A stretch of 64,000 bases of DNA from Eunapius fragilis (Eukaryota; Porifera; Demospongiae; Spongillida; Spongillidae), in contig OY811979.1 in NCBI GenBank assembly GCA_963681505.1, positions 6,767,332-6,831,331 on the forward strand, read 5' to 3'. Shown here piece by piece: positions 33,990-44,781 of this stretch (position 1 is the stretch's first letter; each line of letters starts with the position of its first letter). The translations under genes and the position numbers were made by a program. The notes below the pieces were generated by a model that was not told where the DNA came from, ran no database searches, and saw nothing but the letters and a program-made list of their open reading frames with translations.

Positions 33990-34613
33990 CGATCCCTCAC
34001 ACACCTAACCCAGCGTAAGTGGTCAGACTATCGTGGCACAATACATGTGTTCTAAAAAAACACTAAGCAAACATTACCTGTACTTCATTGTGACCGCTAA
34101 CTTTTAATAACATTTTGCGGTTTGTATGGAAATAAAAATAAAACAAGATCAGGCTACATGCTGCAAATAGGTAGGGTAACAAGACATGCTTAGAATACAA
34201 AAACAAGCTACACACTGCATGACTATTGTAACAAGGTTGGGTAGCAACACATGCTAACAAGGCAAACACTCTGCAAGATGGCAAACTAAGAAGGCAAGCT
34301 GCACTGTTACAAGGCTGGGTCTGGGTACCAAGACAAGCTACTAGCTTGAAGTACGATCAGTGTGTACACCAGGACCACCACACACGACTTACAGCGAAGC
34401 GGTGGGGTTTCGTTGTACAGTTCTCTTATCGTGCCCTCCCCTAGTGGGCGGAAAAATATTACCACGTGTGCTACAATTAGAATAACATACGTTGTATGAA
34501 GGCTGTATGATCGTGATGGGTAACCCGGTGATGGTCGGTCATCATCTTCGGTTCGTCTTTAGAGCCACTGCATGCTCGCCGTGCTGACTTTAAAAAATTA
34601 CACATTTACATGT
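33990..34613. repeat. Direct repeat R2
   Basis: Second copy of R1, with an extra internal segment of imperfect ACAAG/GCAAAC words (34160-34325). The shared block ends at ACATTTACATGT. Confidence 0.88.
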
Positions 34614-35149
34614 CCGCTGAGAGAAAACATATCCCGATAGCTATATACATTGTGTTAAACACCCCCGCGTATGGTGTTACCAATAAGAACACCATTTACA
34701 GAAAGATACGCTAACCTGTTGCGCCATGTTCTAGTGTCACGTGTGGGCGGTTAATAGTCTCGTACCCAGGCCTTATGTGGGGAAAAGACTTTCTAACCAA
34801 CTAGACATACTTGAACACAATCACATCCCGCCTCTCTATAATAATTTACAAATAGAATAAATCAAAATGCAAAAGGAATACATGTATATTTAGCACAAGT
34901 CAATGGTTCCATTGATTTTGCCTTATAGGTACACACAAACACCGGGTGGACCTTTCAGAACAGGACAGGCGCTCCCTGCTTAGATGGTGGTGTTGATGTG
35001 GTTCCATTCCCAGTACAGGTACACAATGCAGAGAGGGATTGGTCAAACAAGTCTGCTTCAGTCCAAATTGAAACAGCACCAGGTTGTTCTATCAAGCAAT
35101 GATCGAATGAATTGTTATTAAGGCAATATACACAGAAATAATACTCACA
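34614..35149. other. No supported gene
   Basis: It may hold 3' sequence of the minus-strand receptor-like locus that follows, but no exon is recognisable. Confidence 0.45.
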
Positions 35150-35159
35150 CATTACCATA

Positions 35160-35288
35160 ACAATTTATAACATAGCCAGAACATACTGATGTGATAGTGA
35201 TGGTGGCATAGTCCGCCATTTTTGACTGTGCAGATGTGATAGTGATGGTGGCATAGTCCGCCATTGTTGACTGTACAAGGATTGGAAC
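35160..35288 (-). pseudogene. EGF-like exon with 46-bp internal duplication
   Basis: After the acceptor TTTGTGCAG the frame reads GSNPCTVNNGGLCHHHYHIC and then TVKNGGLCHHHYH. The N-half of an EGF module (NPC-x3-NGGLC) is thus present twice because of a 46-bp tandem duplication (35187-35278). The duplication would disrupt the disulphide pattern. Confidence 0.6.
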
Positions 35289-35395
35289 CTGCACAAACAA
35301 CAAAGAAACAACAGCACTAATTGTGCGGGAGGGGAAGGGGGGGCACGGATAAAAAAAGATGGGTGTGGCTAGGGGGGGAGTTAACCTGGCTTTCT

Positions 35396-35571
35396 GTCCC
35401 TGGATGGCGTTCATGTAGCCAATCCCACTGACAGTGGAGATCTGGCCACCTCCTGTGGTCTTGCTCACCCGCTGTATGGTCTGGCTGGTCCAGTCGGTCC
35501 AATACAGGTACCCGCCATATAAGGCCAACCCATAGGGGTGGAGCAGGTTGGACACTAACACCATCCGATTG
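35396..35571 (-). pseudogene. YWTD (LDL-receptor class B) exon
   Basis: The exon runs from acceptor CACACAAG to a GTTAAC donor. It encodes NRMVLVSNLLHPYGLALYGG followed by YLYWTDWTSQTIQRVSK, a textbook YWTD propeller blade, then GIGYMNAIQGQ. It is open throughout. In intact receptors six such repeats form a propeller used for ligand binding and release. Confidence 0.75.
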
Positions 35572-35799
35572 CTTGTGTGGATGCATTGAGAGGTGTTGTG
35601 AGGGGAGGAGGAAGAGGTGTGTGGGTGGGTAGATATTGGAGTGTGAACATGTGGAGTTCAATACAAAGAAAGGATTGGAGGGATGGAGGGAGGGAGAGAG
35701 GGAGGGAGGGAGGAAGAAAGGGAGGGAGGAAGGGGGAAGGGTGGGGAGGGAAAGAAGAGAAGGGTGAAAGACTCATGAGGTCGGATGTCTCTATTAGGT

Positions 35800-35945
35800 C
35801 TTGTATATCAGCCCAACAGTGTGTTGGTGTCGAAGTCAATGGCCAGGGCATTGATGCATCAAGGGCTGCCCTGCCTATCAGGGGGACGGCCCCCCAGTCT
35901 GTCCAGAACATGTACGTGGTGTGGCATGTGACATACATACAATGT
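35800..35945 (-). pseudogene. YWTD exon with two frame breaks
   Basis: Reads TYMFWTDWGAVPLIGRAALD, then after one missing base ALAIDFDTNT, and after a second indel WADIQDLIETSDL. The blade pattern F/YWTD...IGRA.LD...A.AID...YWAD is unmistakable despite the breaks. Confidence 0.7.
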
Positions 35946-36135
35946 AAGCAAGAGACACACACACATGCAACACAACAATGAAGTTAACATACATCCTTTA
36001 ACATCATCCTTTTCTACTATACACACGTTTAAAAAAATGTCCACAGTACACATAATGTACATGTATTATATTGGACTAGGAAAAAATATATATGTAATGA
36101 CATCACACTAAACAAAGTTTTGGTTCTAGGCATAA

Positions 36136-36169
36136 TTAGGCATACATGTATATGTACATGTATGCCTAA
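36136..36169. repeat. Near-perfect palindrome, 15-bp arms
   Basis: The arm TTAGGCATACATGTA, a 4-base loop TATG, then the exact reverse complement. Probably in an intron of the receptor-like locus. Confidence 0.9.
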
Positions 36170-36426
36170 CTTTCATGTTGGCATGGTAACACATTTTGAG
36201 TCTTCCCTTACATCACTGGTCCATAGTTGAACATCCGATATGCGGGCCACTTACAAAGTTACATGCAATAGCAGCAGTGCCCCAACCCTCCATTCCCACT
36301 TCGACCCCACCCTCCCCACAGGTCAAGAGGTCATGATAAGATGATGTAATGCTCCAAGCCAATATATGAAGTTAGGTATGTTTGGTAACTAGACCACTAA
36401 CTTCTAGAGTAGTATGTGGTACTCAC

Positions 36427-36621
36427 CATATATGGTAGTGCTGTTCTCAGGACCCACAGCTCCATCTCCATTTACGGAAGCCACAAAGATGGTGTAGTTG
36501 GTAGCAAAGACAGAGATTTGTTGGGCATATAGACATGGTGATGTGGTACAGGTAGTGGAGCCTTGACCAACAAAGGCACCATAACTAACAACCCTCACTG
36601 TGTACATGGTCACACTACCCC
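36427..36621 (-). pseudogene. FN3-type exon
   Basis: Acceptor CCATCACCAG, an open 195-bp exon and a GTGAGT donor. SVTMYTVRVVSYGAF and NYTIFVASVNGDGAVGPENS match the C-strand and F/G-strand patterns of fibronectin III, including the Tyr-x-Ile/Val core and the Gly-rich turn. This exon itself is undamaged. Confidence 0.65.
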
Positions 36622-36742
36622 CTGGTGATGGAGAAATAACACGTAACCATTAATAACCAGCAATAACTCTTCTTACCACAGCTATCCAGGATATCATAAG
36701 ATGGTGGGCAGTGTTGTTGGGGGTAAACACTGATACCATCTG

Positions 36743-37333
36743 TACACCCATGGGAGGGAGGACCACTATGGAGAGATAGGTACATGTAGCTAAGGACACT
36801 AAGTACACCCATAGGAGGGAGGACCACTGTGGAGAGATAGGTACATGTAGCTAAGGACACTAAGTACACCCATAGGAGGGAGGACCACTGTGGAGAGATA
36901 GGTACATGTAGCTAAGGACACTAAGTACACCCATGGGAGGGAGGACCACTGTGGAGAGATAGGTACATGTAGCTAAGGACACTAAGTACACCCATAGGAG
37001 GGAGGACCACTGTGGAGAGATAGGTACATGTAGCTAAGGACACTAAGTACACCCATAGGAGGGAGGACCACTGTGGAGAGATAGGTACATGTAGCTAAGG
37101 ACACTAAGTACACCCATAGGAGGGAGGACCACTGTGGAGAGATAGGTACATGTAGCTAAGGACACTAAGTACACCCATAGGAGGGAGGACCACTGTGGAG
37201 AGATAGGTACATGTAGCTAAGGACACTAAGTACACCCATAGGAGGGAGGACCACTGTGGAGAGATAGGTACATGTAGCTAAGGACACTAAGTACACCCAT
37301 AGGAGGGAGGACCACTGTGGAGAGATAGGTACA
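36743..37333. repeat. Minisatellite, 61-bp unit, about 10 copies
   Basis: Highly homogeneous head-to-tail copies containing GGAGGGAGGACCACTGTGGA and GGTACATGTAGCTAAGGACA. A few copies read CCATGGG instead of CCATAGG. A (GGTGG)n-like G-rich tract follows (37335-37430). Confidence 0.96.
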
Positions 37334-37659
37334 TGTGGTGGGGTGGATGGTGTGTGGGTGGTGGGGTGGGTGGTGGGGTGGGGGTGGGCGGGAGGGTGGG
37401 CGGGAGGGTGGTGGGGGTGGGGGTGGTGGACACTGTGCAAGGCTGAGACTATCTGAACTATATGGCTAGTAAAGCCACACCCCTGTGACTACCTTCTGAC
37501 AATGTGTATGCAATATAAAGTAATGTTCAGTCTGCACATGGAAAACCAATTTGGTGCTGATACCTACAGTCCACATGGATATGTAGTGAACTGTTAGCAC
37601 TTTGGTTAACATGGATTGTTCAGCACTTACATGTTCTATTAGAGGTTGACTTCACATTG

Positions 37660-37935
37660 CCAGCCAACAAACCACATGTGTTGTGGCCACCACTGAGACA
37701 GTGTAGAGTGTGTCAATGATCAGTCCAGTGAAGTTGTTCTGTAGTGCTCCATTGGTATACGTGCTCTGCGGAGCGAGAGGGTCCGCTATGCTTCTCCCGC
37801 CGAACGTGAGAGGGTCATCTAACTGAATGGAGATGGAGGAAGGAATTACATCACGTGCACCACGCTGATGAAGACAGCTCACTGGAAAGACAGTGGAGGC
37901 CAGAGCCTTCAGGACGGCATGCGGGTCTCGCCTGC
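37660..37935 (-). pseudogene. Candidate FN3-like upstream exon
   Basis: Minus-strand open segment after a possible acceptor (TTTTGCAGGC). It includes DPLTFGGRSIADPLAP and GLIIDTLYTVSVVATTHVV, the latter resembling the FN3 F-strand. It ends in a stop near 37652. Support is limited to this motif. Confidence 0.4.
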
Positions 37936-38041
37936 AAAACAAAAAACGAGCGCCACATGCCCGCATCAGTGACTGAATTGCGAGCAGTTTAATAACCTTT
38001 TCGGTATACTCAGCTCCTCGAATAATGATTTTAGGAGTCAC

Positions 38042-38447
38042 GTTTATTTAAATTTCCTCCCGAGTACCTGGGGCAGTATTAGGGCACTCCAACTTGCCGA
38101 AGGTCGTCACGCGCCTTCCAACTAAAACCCAGCAGTGGAGAAGCAGAGGCTTCCTCAGAACCGCTGTGGCACAAAGCAAGGTTGTACTGGCCATAGAACT
38201 AATATGGGACCCCGCCGGGCGTTTCTTGAAACCAGTAAGGATGGAAGATGTCGCTCCCTATCTGTGGGAGTCCTCCGCGAACAACGTGAGGCGGTGGCGG
38301 AAGCAGCCCAGCTGAGGTAGGTCCGGAGAACGTGGTCAGTGACCACGGGGCGCTTGGATTCGAAGTCTCAGCAGCGCACGTCGCGGGCGCCAATGGGGCT
38401 TCGTCAGCTGTTAGTGTATAGGGCTGTAGTCGACTGTAATCCAATAT
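38042..38447. other. No supported gene
   Basis: Overlapping ORFs on both strands (38094-38320, 38199-38492) with no domain, in sequence that is more GC-rich than its surroundings. Confidence 0.5.
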
Positions 38448-38583
38448 AGCCATGAGAGGAAACCTTGGTAGGGGGACTTGGGGGTTAGCCATGAGAGGAT
38501 ACCTAGGTAGGGGGACTTGTGGTTAGCCATGAGAGGATACCTAAGTAGAGGGACTTGGGGGTTAGCCATGAGAGGATACCTAG
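38448..38583. repeat. Tandem repeat, about 39-41 bp, 4 copies
   Basis: Units contain AGCCATGAGAGGATACCTAG and GTAGGGGGACTTGGGGGTT. Confidence 0.9.
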
Positions 38584-38586
38584 GAG

Positions 38587-39302
38587 GTGGTGTACCAGTG
38601 AGGAGAAAGAGGGGGTGGTGTACCAGTGAGGAGAGGGAGGGGTGGTGTACCAGTGATGAGAGGGAGGGGATGGTGTACCAGTGATGAGAGGGAGGGGATG
38701 GTGTACTAGTGAGGAGAGGAAGGGGATGGTGTACCAGTGATGAGAGGGAAAGGGTGGTGTACCAGTGAGGAGAGGGTGGTGTACCAGTGAGGAGAGGGAG
38801 GGGGTGTGGTATCAGTGAGGAGAGGGAGGGGATGGTGTACCAGTGAGGAGAGGGAGAGGTGGTGTTCCAGTGAGGAGAGGGAGGGGATGGTGTACCAGTG
38901 AGGAGAGGGAGGGGTGGTGTACCAGTGAGGAGAGGGAGGGGATGGTGTACCAGTGAGGAGAGGGAGGGGTGGTGTACCAGTGAGGAGAGGGAGGGGGTGG
39001 GGTACCAGTGAGGAGGGGAGGAGGTGGTGTACCAGTGAGGAGAAAGAGGGGGTGGTGTACCAGTGAGGAGAGGGAGGGGATGGTGTACCAGTGAGGAGAG
39101 GGAGGGGGTGGGGTACCAGTGAGGAGAGGGAGGGGATGGTGTACCAGTGAGGAGAGGGAGGGGGTGGTGTACCAGTGAGGAGAGGGAGGGTGAGGTGTAC
39201 CAGTGAGGGAGGGAGGGGGTGGTGTGCCAGTGAGGAGAGGGAGGGGGTGGTGTACCAGTAAGGAGAGGGAGGGGTGGCGGGGTGGTGTACCAGTGAGGAG
39301 AG
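38587..39302. repeat. Minisatellite, 26-30 bp unit, about 25 copies
   Basis: Units are GTGTACCAGTGAGGAGAGGG plus a variable G-rich spacer (AGGGGGTG, AGGGGATG). It directly follows the preceding tandem repeat. Purine/pyrimidine strand bias is strong. Confidence 0.95.
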
Positions 39303-39617
39303 TCTATATTCAGTCTATATCTAATAGGTTTCTATTCATCAATTTATAGGCTTGCCCTGATACAGAAATTTTTGGGGGCTAATTGTACAGTCCATGTATA
39401 CATATATGCCACTTTCCGTGAAAGTGAAGAGCGATTTACATGCAGGCCTACATGTCGATATTAATATATGGTTAACCGTAATCTATTTGAAACACTCTCT
39501 CTTTTTATATGAATGCTGCATGAATAATTAAACGTAGGCCTGCCAACCTCTTTAAACCTATTGCTGTATAGGATGGATGGCATACATGTACAGTGCTCTG
39601 TTCATCCTCCTCCCCTC

Positions 39618-39618
<1 letters not shown>

Positions 39619-39675
<57 letters not shown>
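39619..39675. repeat. (CA)n microsatellite
   Basis: About 28 uninterrupted CA units. Confidence 0.95.
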
Positions 39676-40307
39676 TACTCCCAGCTCTATTGATGCCCTT
39701 ATGTGGCGGTTGACCTGTGTACACTGTGATTGAAATAAGCAGTGCCTGGTTAGCTGGTGTGTGTGTGTGTGTATGTAAGTGCACATGGCAACATTGCAAT
39801 ACACTAAATTTAGCTAATTCCCACCTAGATTCTAGCCTGGAGTATCCCTTGGGAAAGCCTCCCCTCCATTTTACTAATTCCCTCACTTTCAGTCATACCC
39901 AATCCAACACACTGTCCCCAAAATATTGTCACCTGGTATGGTTCTGGGTCACACATGTATATATAAAGGATGGTAGGGGTGGGCTGCAATCACTCAGTTT
40001 ACAGCTAAATGACAGCTGCATAGCTTACCACTTGTGCATTGGCTGTACTTATACATGCATTGCTACAGGTGTTATTGTTTATGCATCAATGGCAGGCAGC
40101 ACCCTTTGGGATTTACCCTAACCTAACTACCTTACCTTGACCATGTGGGCTAACCAATGCAAATGGTAACCTTGGTTCCAGTCACACTCAGGGTAGGGGG
40201 ACAGCACACCCACTGTCGCCTGACCCCTTTTTGGGCAAACAACCAACTATGCCAAGCACATACCGATTGCAAGCTAAGCATGAGGGAGCATTCTGATGAT
40301 GTTTAGT

Positions 40308-40686
40308 AATAACCAGTGGGTGTGTGCCATAGGTCACCTACCAGGGGTATATGCCAAAGGTCACCTACCAGGGGTGTGTGCCATAGGTCACCTACCAGGG
40401 GTATATGCCAAAGGTCACCTACCAGGGGTGTGTGCCATAGGTCACCTACCAGGGGTATATGCCAAAGGTCACCTACCAGGGGTGTGTGCCATAGGTCACC
40501 TACCAGGGGTATATGCCAAAGGTCACCTACCAGGGGTGTGTGCCATAGGTCACCTACCAGGGTGTGTGTGCCAAAGGTCACCTACCAGAGGTGTATGCCA
40601 TAGGTCACCTATCTGGTAGGGGTATATGCCAAAGGTCACCTACCAGGGGTGTATGCCATAGGTCACCTATCTGGTAGGGGTATATG
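40308..40686. repeat. Minisatellite with 54-bp higher-order unit
   Basis: Alternating 27-bp subunits TGCCATAGGTCACCTACCAG and TGCCAAAGGTCACCTACCAG, distinguished by GTGTG versus TATA upstream. Both strands stay open because 27 is a multiple of three; these ORFs are artefacts. Confidence 0.95.
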
Positions 40687-40689
40687 TGG

Positions 40690-41571
40690 GGGCATGGTAA
40701 TTAGAATGCTAGTTTCAAAATCCTAGATTGTTAACTCCATCCTGATATTCCAGTTCAAGAGCATTGCCATGTAACTGGTGCATGTGTACATAACTTGGTG
40801 TGTTTTGTGCACACTGTGGTCACTTTGCCCTGCCTATGGACCCTCCTCCATTATCAGATTTCACCTATGTGGTTAGTTTTGATACTGAGAATTCAGTGCT
40901 ACACAGAGGCCATCACAGAACAGTTTATGAAGCTTAAGACATGACATATCAATTGATCATTTGTGTTTATGAATGACCCCCACAGCATATGGTTCTGTCG
41001 CATGGGGAGAGGGATGTGGTGGGCGGGGCTTGAGACAAGTATGAGATGAGAAGTGTAGCCACAATGGATCCTGTACATCCCAAAGCTTTGGGTAATAGTT
41101 AGGTCTGAAGGTGGAGGAGCCAACAGCAGTTGCAAGTTGGACCAAATGCCCTCGCACCACTCTTCCCAATACTGTGCTCCTTCCTTATAGAGGGTTCTCA
41201 CCGTGACGTCACAGTCGCCACCTTGACAGAGCGTACAATACATACAAAACGGTAGACATCTTGAAAGAGAACTATGGCAATGCGCGGGTTACCATGATCA
41301 AATATACCATTTCTGAGAACCCTATATTAACAGCAGCGACTTTTTAAAGCCACGGGCATTTATTTATAACCAAGAAGCCATAGTACATCACCTTACATCT
41401 TATATAGCAACTTTAAGTGTGTCATTGAATTGGCTGCTTGGTAAGATTTTTTTTATTATTACTGGAAGTGTAGGAGGCGTATTGTTTATAACGGGTTAAA
41501 ATAACCATTCCACTTTAAATTGTATAAGTAGAACAGAAATTCTATTCTAATTATTTCTATTATGGCTGCAT
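40690..41571. other. Intergenic, upstream of Ig receptor
   Basis: No recognisable gene. The segment includes the presumptive promoter of the receptor starting at 41572, with no TATA-type signal I would defend. Confidence 0.5.
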
Positions 41572-44427
41572 TTTTAGGTGGTAAGTTGTGGCACTTAATC
41601 AATAAGCGTTCAGTGACCTGTACTAAAGCTTTCGCTTACTGCGTGTTTAAACGTATTAGCAACGGAACACGTGGCAACGGGAATTAGGCATATATCCGCG
41701 CATTTATAAATCGATGTGGGATTTCAAGAAATTAACGACTGGTTGGTTGCCAGACCGTCGCGAAGGTCAGATAGCCTACACGCATATGGTGGTGCGGTTT
41801 ATTATAATTGAGTGTTGAAATATTACAGCATTGCGCTAGCCATATTACTGTTTGATTCTGCAGTGATACTTTTCCATGTGGCGGCTGCTGCGAGCTTCCT
41901 GCATCAGCCACAGGACTGTGTGGTTAAAAATAGCCTGTGGCTTGCGTGTACTACCCAAGGCTTACCCTCCCCGACCACCATAACGTGGTATAGGGGGAAG
42001 CCCCCTGTTCCAGTTCTTGGACCTGGAGTCCATGTGGTCAACGGCTCACTGGTCATACCCGCTGTGGTGGAGGGAGTGGATGCTTCCAGAGGGGGCATCC
42101 CCTACCACTGCAGAGCTACCAGTGCTCAGTATGGAACCATCCGTAGCAGAACAGCCAATGTCTACTATGCATGTGAGTTGGCTACACATGATATGAGTTC
42201 ACATGTTTAGACCAGTTCTATATTTTCAGTTTCAGAGGGAGGCGACATCACATACAGTGTAAAGAACGCATCCAATCCACTTCATCAGGACAGTGTGGCC
42301 CTTCACTGTAATGTCTCATGGTCCAACCCTCCACCTTCAATCATCTGGGTGGATGGCCTCAACCAAACTGTGCCCTCTAACGGGACAAAGTTCCTATACC
42401 TGGAGGGAGGACGATACCTTGCTATCATTAGGGTTGACTCGCTGACTGCAAAGAGAGTATTTCACTGTAGAGTAACCAATGCCTTTGGAGGGTTATCAAT
42501 CGACAGTCCAACAAGATATCGGTTTAACATAACTGGTGAGTCCCCTCTCTTCCCCAGAACACAAGGTGAGGTTCCTCCCCCCCCCCCCCCCCCCCCCCCC
42601 TTCCCCTCCTTCAGCTTCTCCAAGGACTGGACTGACTATCTACAAACCACTTCAAGATGTCACTGCTTATGAAGGAGATACGAATATCCAGTTCTCAATC
42701 GTGGCTGCTGATGTTGGATCAATATATTTCACCTGTTGGTTTAATTCTGATGGATCATATCTTTCACTGCAGTCCGGAGTTATTGGACTTGTAGATGGTC
42801 CAGTGTCATTAGTGGACAGTGGAACAGTGGTGACATGCGGGGTCGGTGGTAGTGTCTACACAGCCACACTAACTGTCCTAGGTGGGTGATGAATTAGCTG
42901 TATTGCTAACCTTCCTTGTTCCTCTGACCAGCAAGGACCAACCTGGTGATGACCTCAAGTCCTGGTGACAGTTTGGACAACTCAGTGGGTACCAATGTCT
43001 CCTTCACCTGTGAAGCTACTGCAATGGGCGTGGTGACTATGTGGTACAGGAATGGAGAGGAGGTGTCCCCTGGTCCACGTGTGGAGATCAGAGGGTCCAA
43101 CATGACCATATATGGTCTGTTGCAGGGGGACTCAGGCATGTACCAGTGTTCAGTGTCCAATGGAACCAGCTCAGTTTGGAGACAGTGGCGAGTGTTGGTA
43201 TCATTGACAAGTGAGTTTGACATCCAGCAACATTTTAAGGGATGAAAATAAACACCTGTTTATGTATGGCCAATGCTTTTTTCACATTCAGGTCTGGTCA
43301 TTATACCATTCAAGCAGTCGGTACTAGTAGTGTGTGAAGGTTGTCATAGTACCCTGATGGTACAAGTTATGTCATCCCCCCCCCCTACACATATTGAATG
43401 GTACATGGATGGCTCCATGGTGAAGCCCAGTGATCTATACTTCATCTCTAACATCTCTGTCTCTGATGCCTCAACTGTTCCCATCACCTACAATGCCTCT
43501 CTCACCATCTCCTCTGTTAACCTCACCACTCAAGGATTCTACTGGGCTTCCTTATATGGTCATGTGGGTGTGGTCAACACGTCCAAAATCTTTGTTACAC
43601 ATCCAGGTATAATATAAAATTGTTTTTGCACTCTTGAGTACAGTTCTAATCCTGTATATTTCCAGAACCAGCAGCTGTTCTTGGTATGACTGTTCCAGTG
43701 TGTTTGATGGCTGGGGGTAGTGTCCAGTTGGTGTGTGAGGTCTATGGATATCCCATTCCAACAGTCCACTTCTTCAAGAACTACTCCTCCCTCCCCCAAG
43801 ATGACCACACCCACATCAACACCAACACTCTCACCATCACCGACATTGGACCACATGATGCAGGTGTTTACTCATGTTCTGCTGAGAACGGAGTTTCTGA
43901 CTACTCTATTGGCCATGACCTGGTGTACTGCTGTACGTTAAATCATTTAATCCTGTTCTATGATACAGACCTCCCTCTGTTCAGCCTTCCCAGGTGTGGT
44001 GATCAAGGGACCAGCCAATCCTGTTCAGGTGGGTAGCCAGGTGGAGGTGGTGTGCAATGGAAGTGGAGCCCCGCCCCCTGAGGTCAAGTGGTTGAAGGAT
44101 GGAGCCCCTCTGGGTAACAGCTCACTGTTGGTGCTGACCAACGTATGGTCTGGGGATGAGGGCAACTACACATGTGTTGTCAGTAACATCCTGGGCAACA
44201 ACAGTGCTTCCTTCATGCTAGTGTTAGCACTGGAAGGTGAGTATTATATGATGGTAGTGAGAACATCATGGTATCTATTCTATTTTTTACATATAGACAA
44301 CACTGCATCAGATATTCCAGTACTAGTGGTGGTGGTGGTGGTGGTGGTGGTGGTGGTGGTAGTGGTCGTCGCCGTGGTCATGGTGATGGTGTGGTCATGC
44401 CTTAAAAAGGAACTTGTGGTAATATAA
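41572..44427 (+). CDS. Seven-Ig-domain single-pass membrane receptor
   Basis: Exons: 41572-41590, 41864-42172, 42230-42535, 42615-42881, 42932-43210, 43292-43606, 43666-43932, 43994-44236, 44297-44427. All junctions are phase 1 with GT-AG sites, and each middle exon is one Ig domain. Exons 1 and 2 together give a signal peptide (MAAFLGVILFHVAAAAS). Ig signatures include LWLACTTQG...IPYHC, ALHCNVSW...VFHC, VSFTCEATAMG...SGMYQC, QLVCEVYGYP...AGVYSC and VEVVCNGSGAPPPEVKWLKDG with EGNYTC. Many Asn sequons are present. The last exon carries a stalk, a Val-rich helix encoded largely by a GTG repeat, and CLKKEL. The tail either stops at 44425-44427 or splices onward at a GTAATA. No frameshift. It is probably an adhesion or recognition receptor; the ligand is unknown. 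Confidence 0.82.
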
Positions 44428-44695
44428 ACTTTTAATACTAATACTGTTGTATAACTGCTTGCAATAAAATACACGTAACGTCATTTGCCGGGAGCAAAAC
44501 CACAGGCTGTTTGCTACACCACAAAGTGAATTCAGAGGCAGGCGTGGTTCAGGGGTAAACGGATATTTTGTACGTACAGCAACCTTTTCCATCGCCTGTA
44601 TCCGCCCGTCGGCTTCGATTGTGCATTTAACACGACGCTAACTTTTTTCAATCACATCCTTATACCCGAAACCAAACCTCCCCAAGCAGCACTCC

Positions 44696-44781
44696 GTAAA
44701 AAGGTTTGTTATACACTCATGCGTAAGCATACGTTATAAACAATGCATTGCGTATAACGTGTGTATAACAAACCTTTTTAC
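44696..44781. repeat. Perfect 21-bp inverted repeat with nested hairpin
   Basis: The left arm 44696-44716 (GTAAAAAGGTTTGTTATACA plus C) is exactly complementary to 44761-44781. The interior contains a second arm pair, ACGTTATA and TATAACGT. It resembles a tiny MITE or foldback element. Confidence 0.88.

Larger units (their letters stand above)
35150..38041 (-). pseudogene. FN3/YWTD/EGF receptor-like locus, decayed
   Basis: In minus-strand order: a candidate FN3-like exon (about 37660-37930, ending GLIIDTLYTVSVVAT), an FN3 exon (36427-36621), two YWTD beta-propeller exons (about 35800-35945 and 35396-35571) and an EGF-like exon (about 35160-35288). YWTD propellers followed by EGF modules occur in LDL-receptor relatives, and FN3 plus YWTD occurs in SORL1 and ROS/sevenless; this order fits none exactly. 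The upstream YWTD exon needs two single-base corrections. It is either a pseudogene or poorly assembled, and two adjacent gene fragments cannot be excluded. Confidence 0.55.

Noticed and set aside
35577..35981. 134-codon Arg/Gly-rich ORF
   Set aside because: It covers a GGGA-type purine tract and is antisense to a YWTD exon.
36743..37333. CRISPR-like regular array
   Set aside because: Units are contiguous with no unique spacers, no cas genes are present, and the genome is eukaryotic. The same applies to 40308-40686 and 48902-49045.
40296..40619. Open frames on both strands with a repeated LPGVCAIGH-type peptide
   Set aside because: The repeat unit is a multiple of three and lacks stops, so openness is automatic.
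41812..42210. GTG-initiated start for the Ig receptor with a signal-like leader
   Set aside because: A stop codon directly precedes it and no ATG is in frame. The 19-bp ATG exon at 41572-41590 matches the acceptor at 41864 in phase and gives a better signal peptide.
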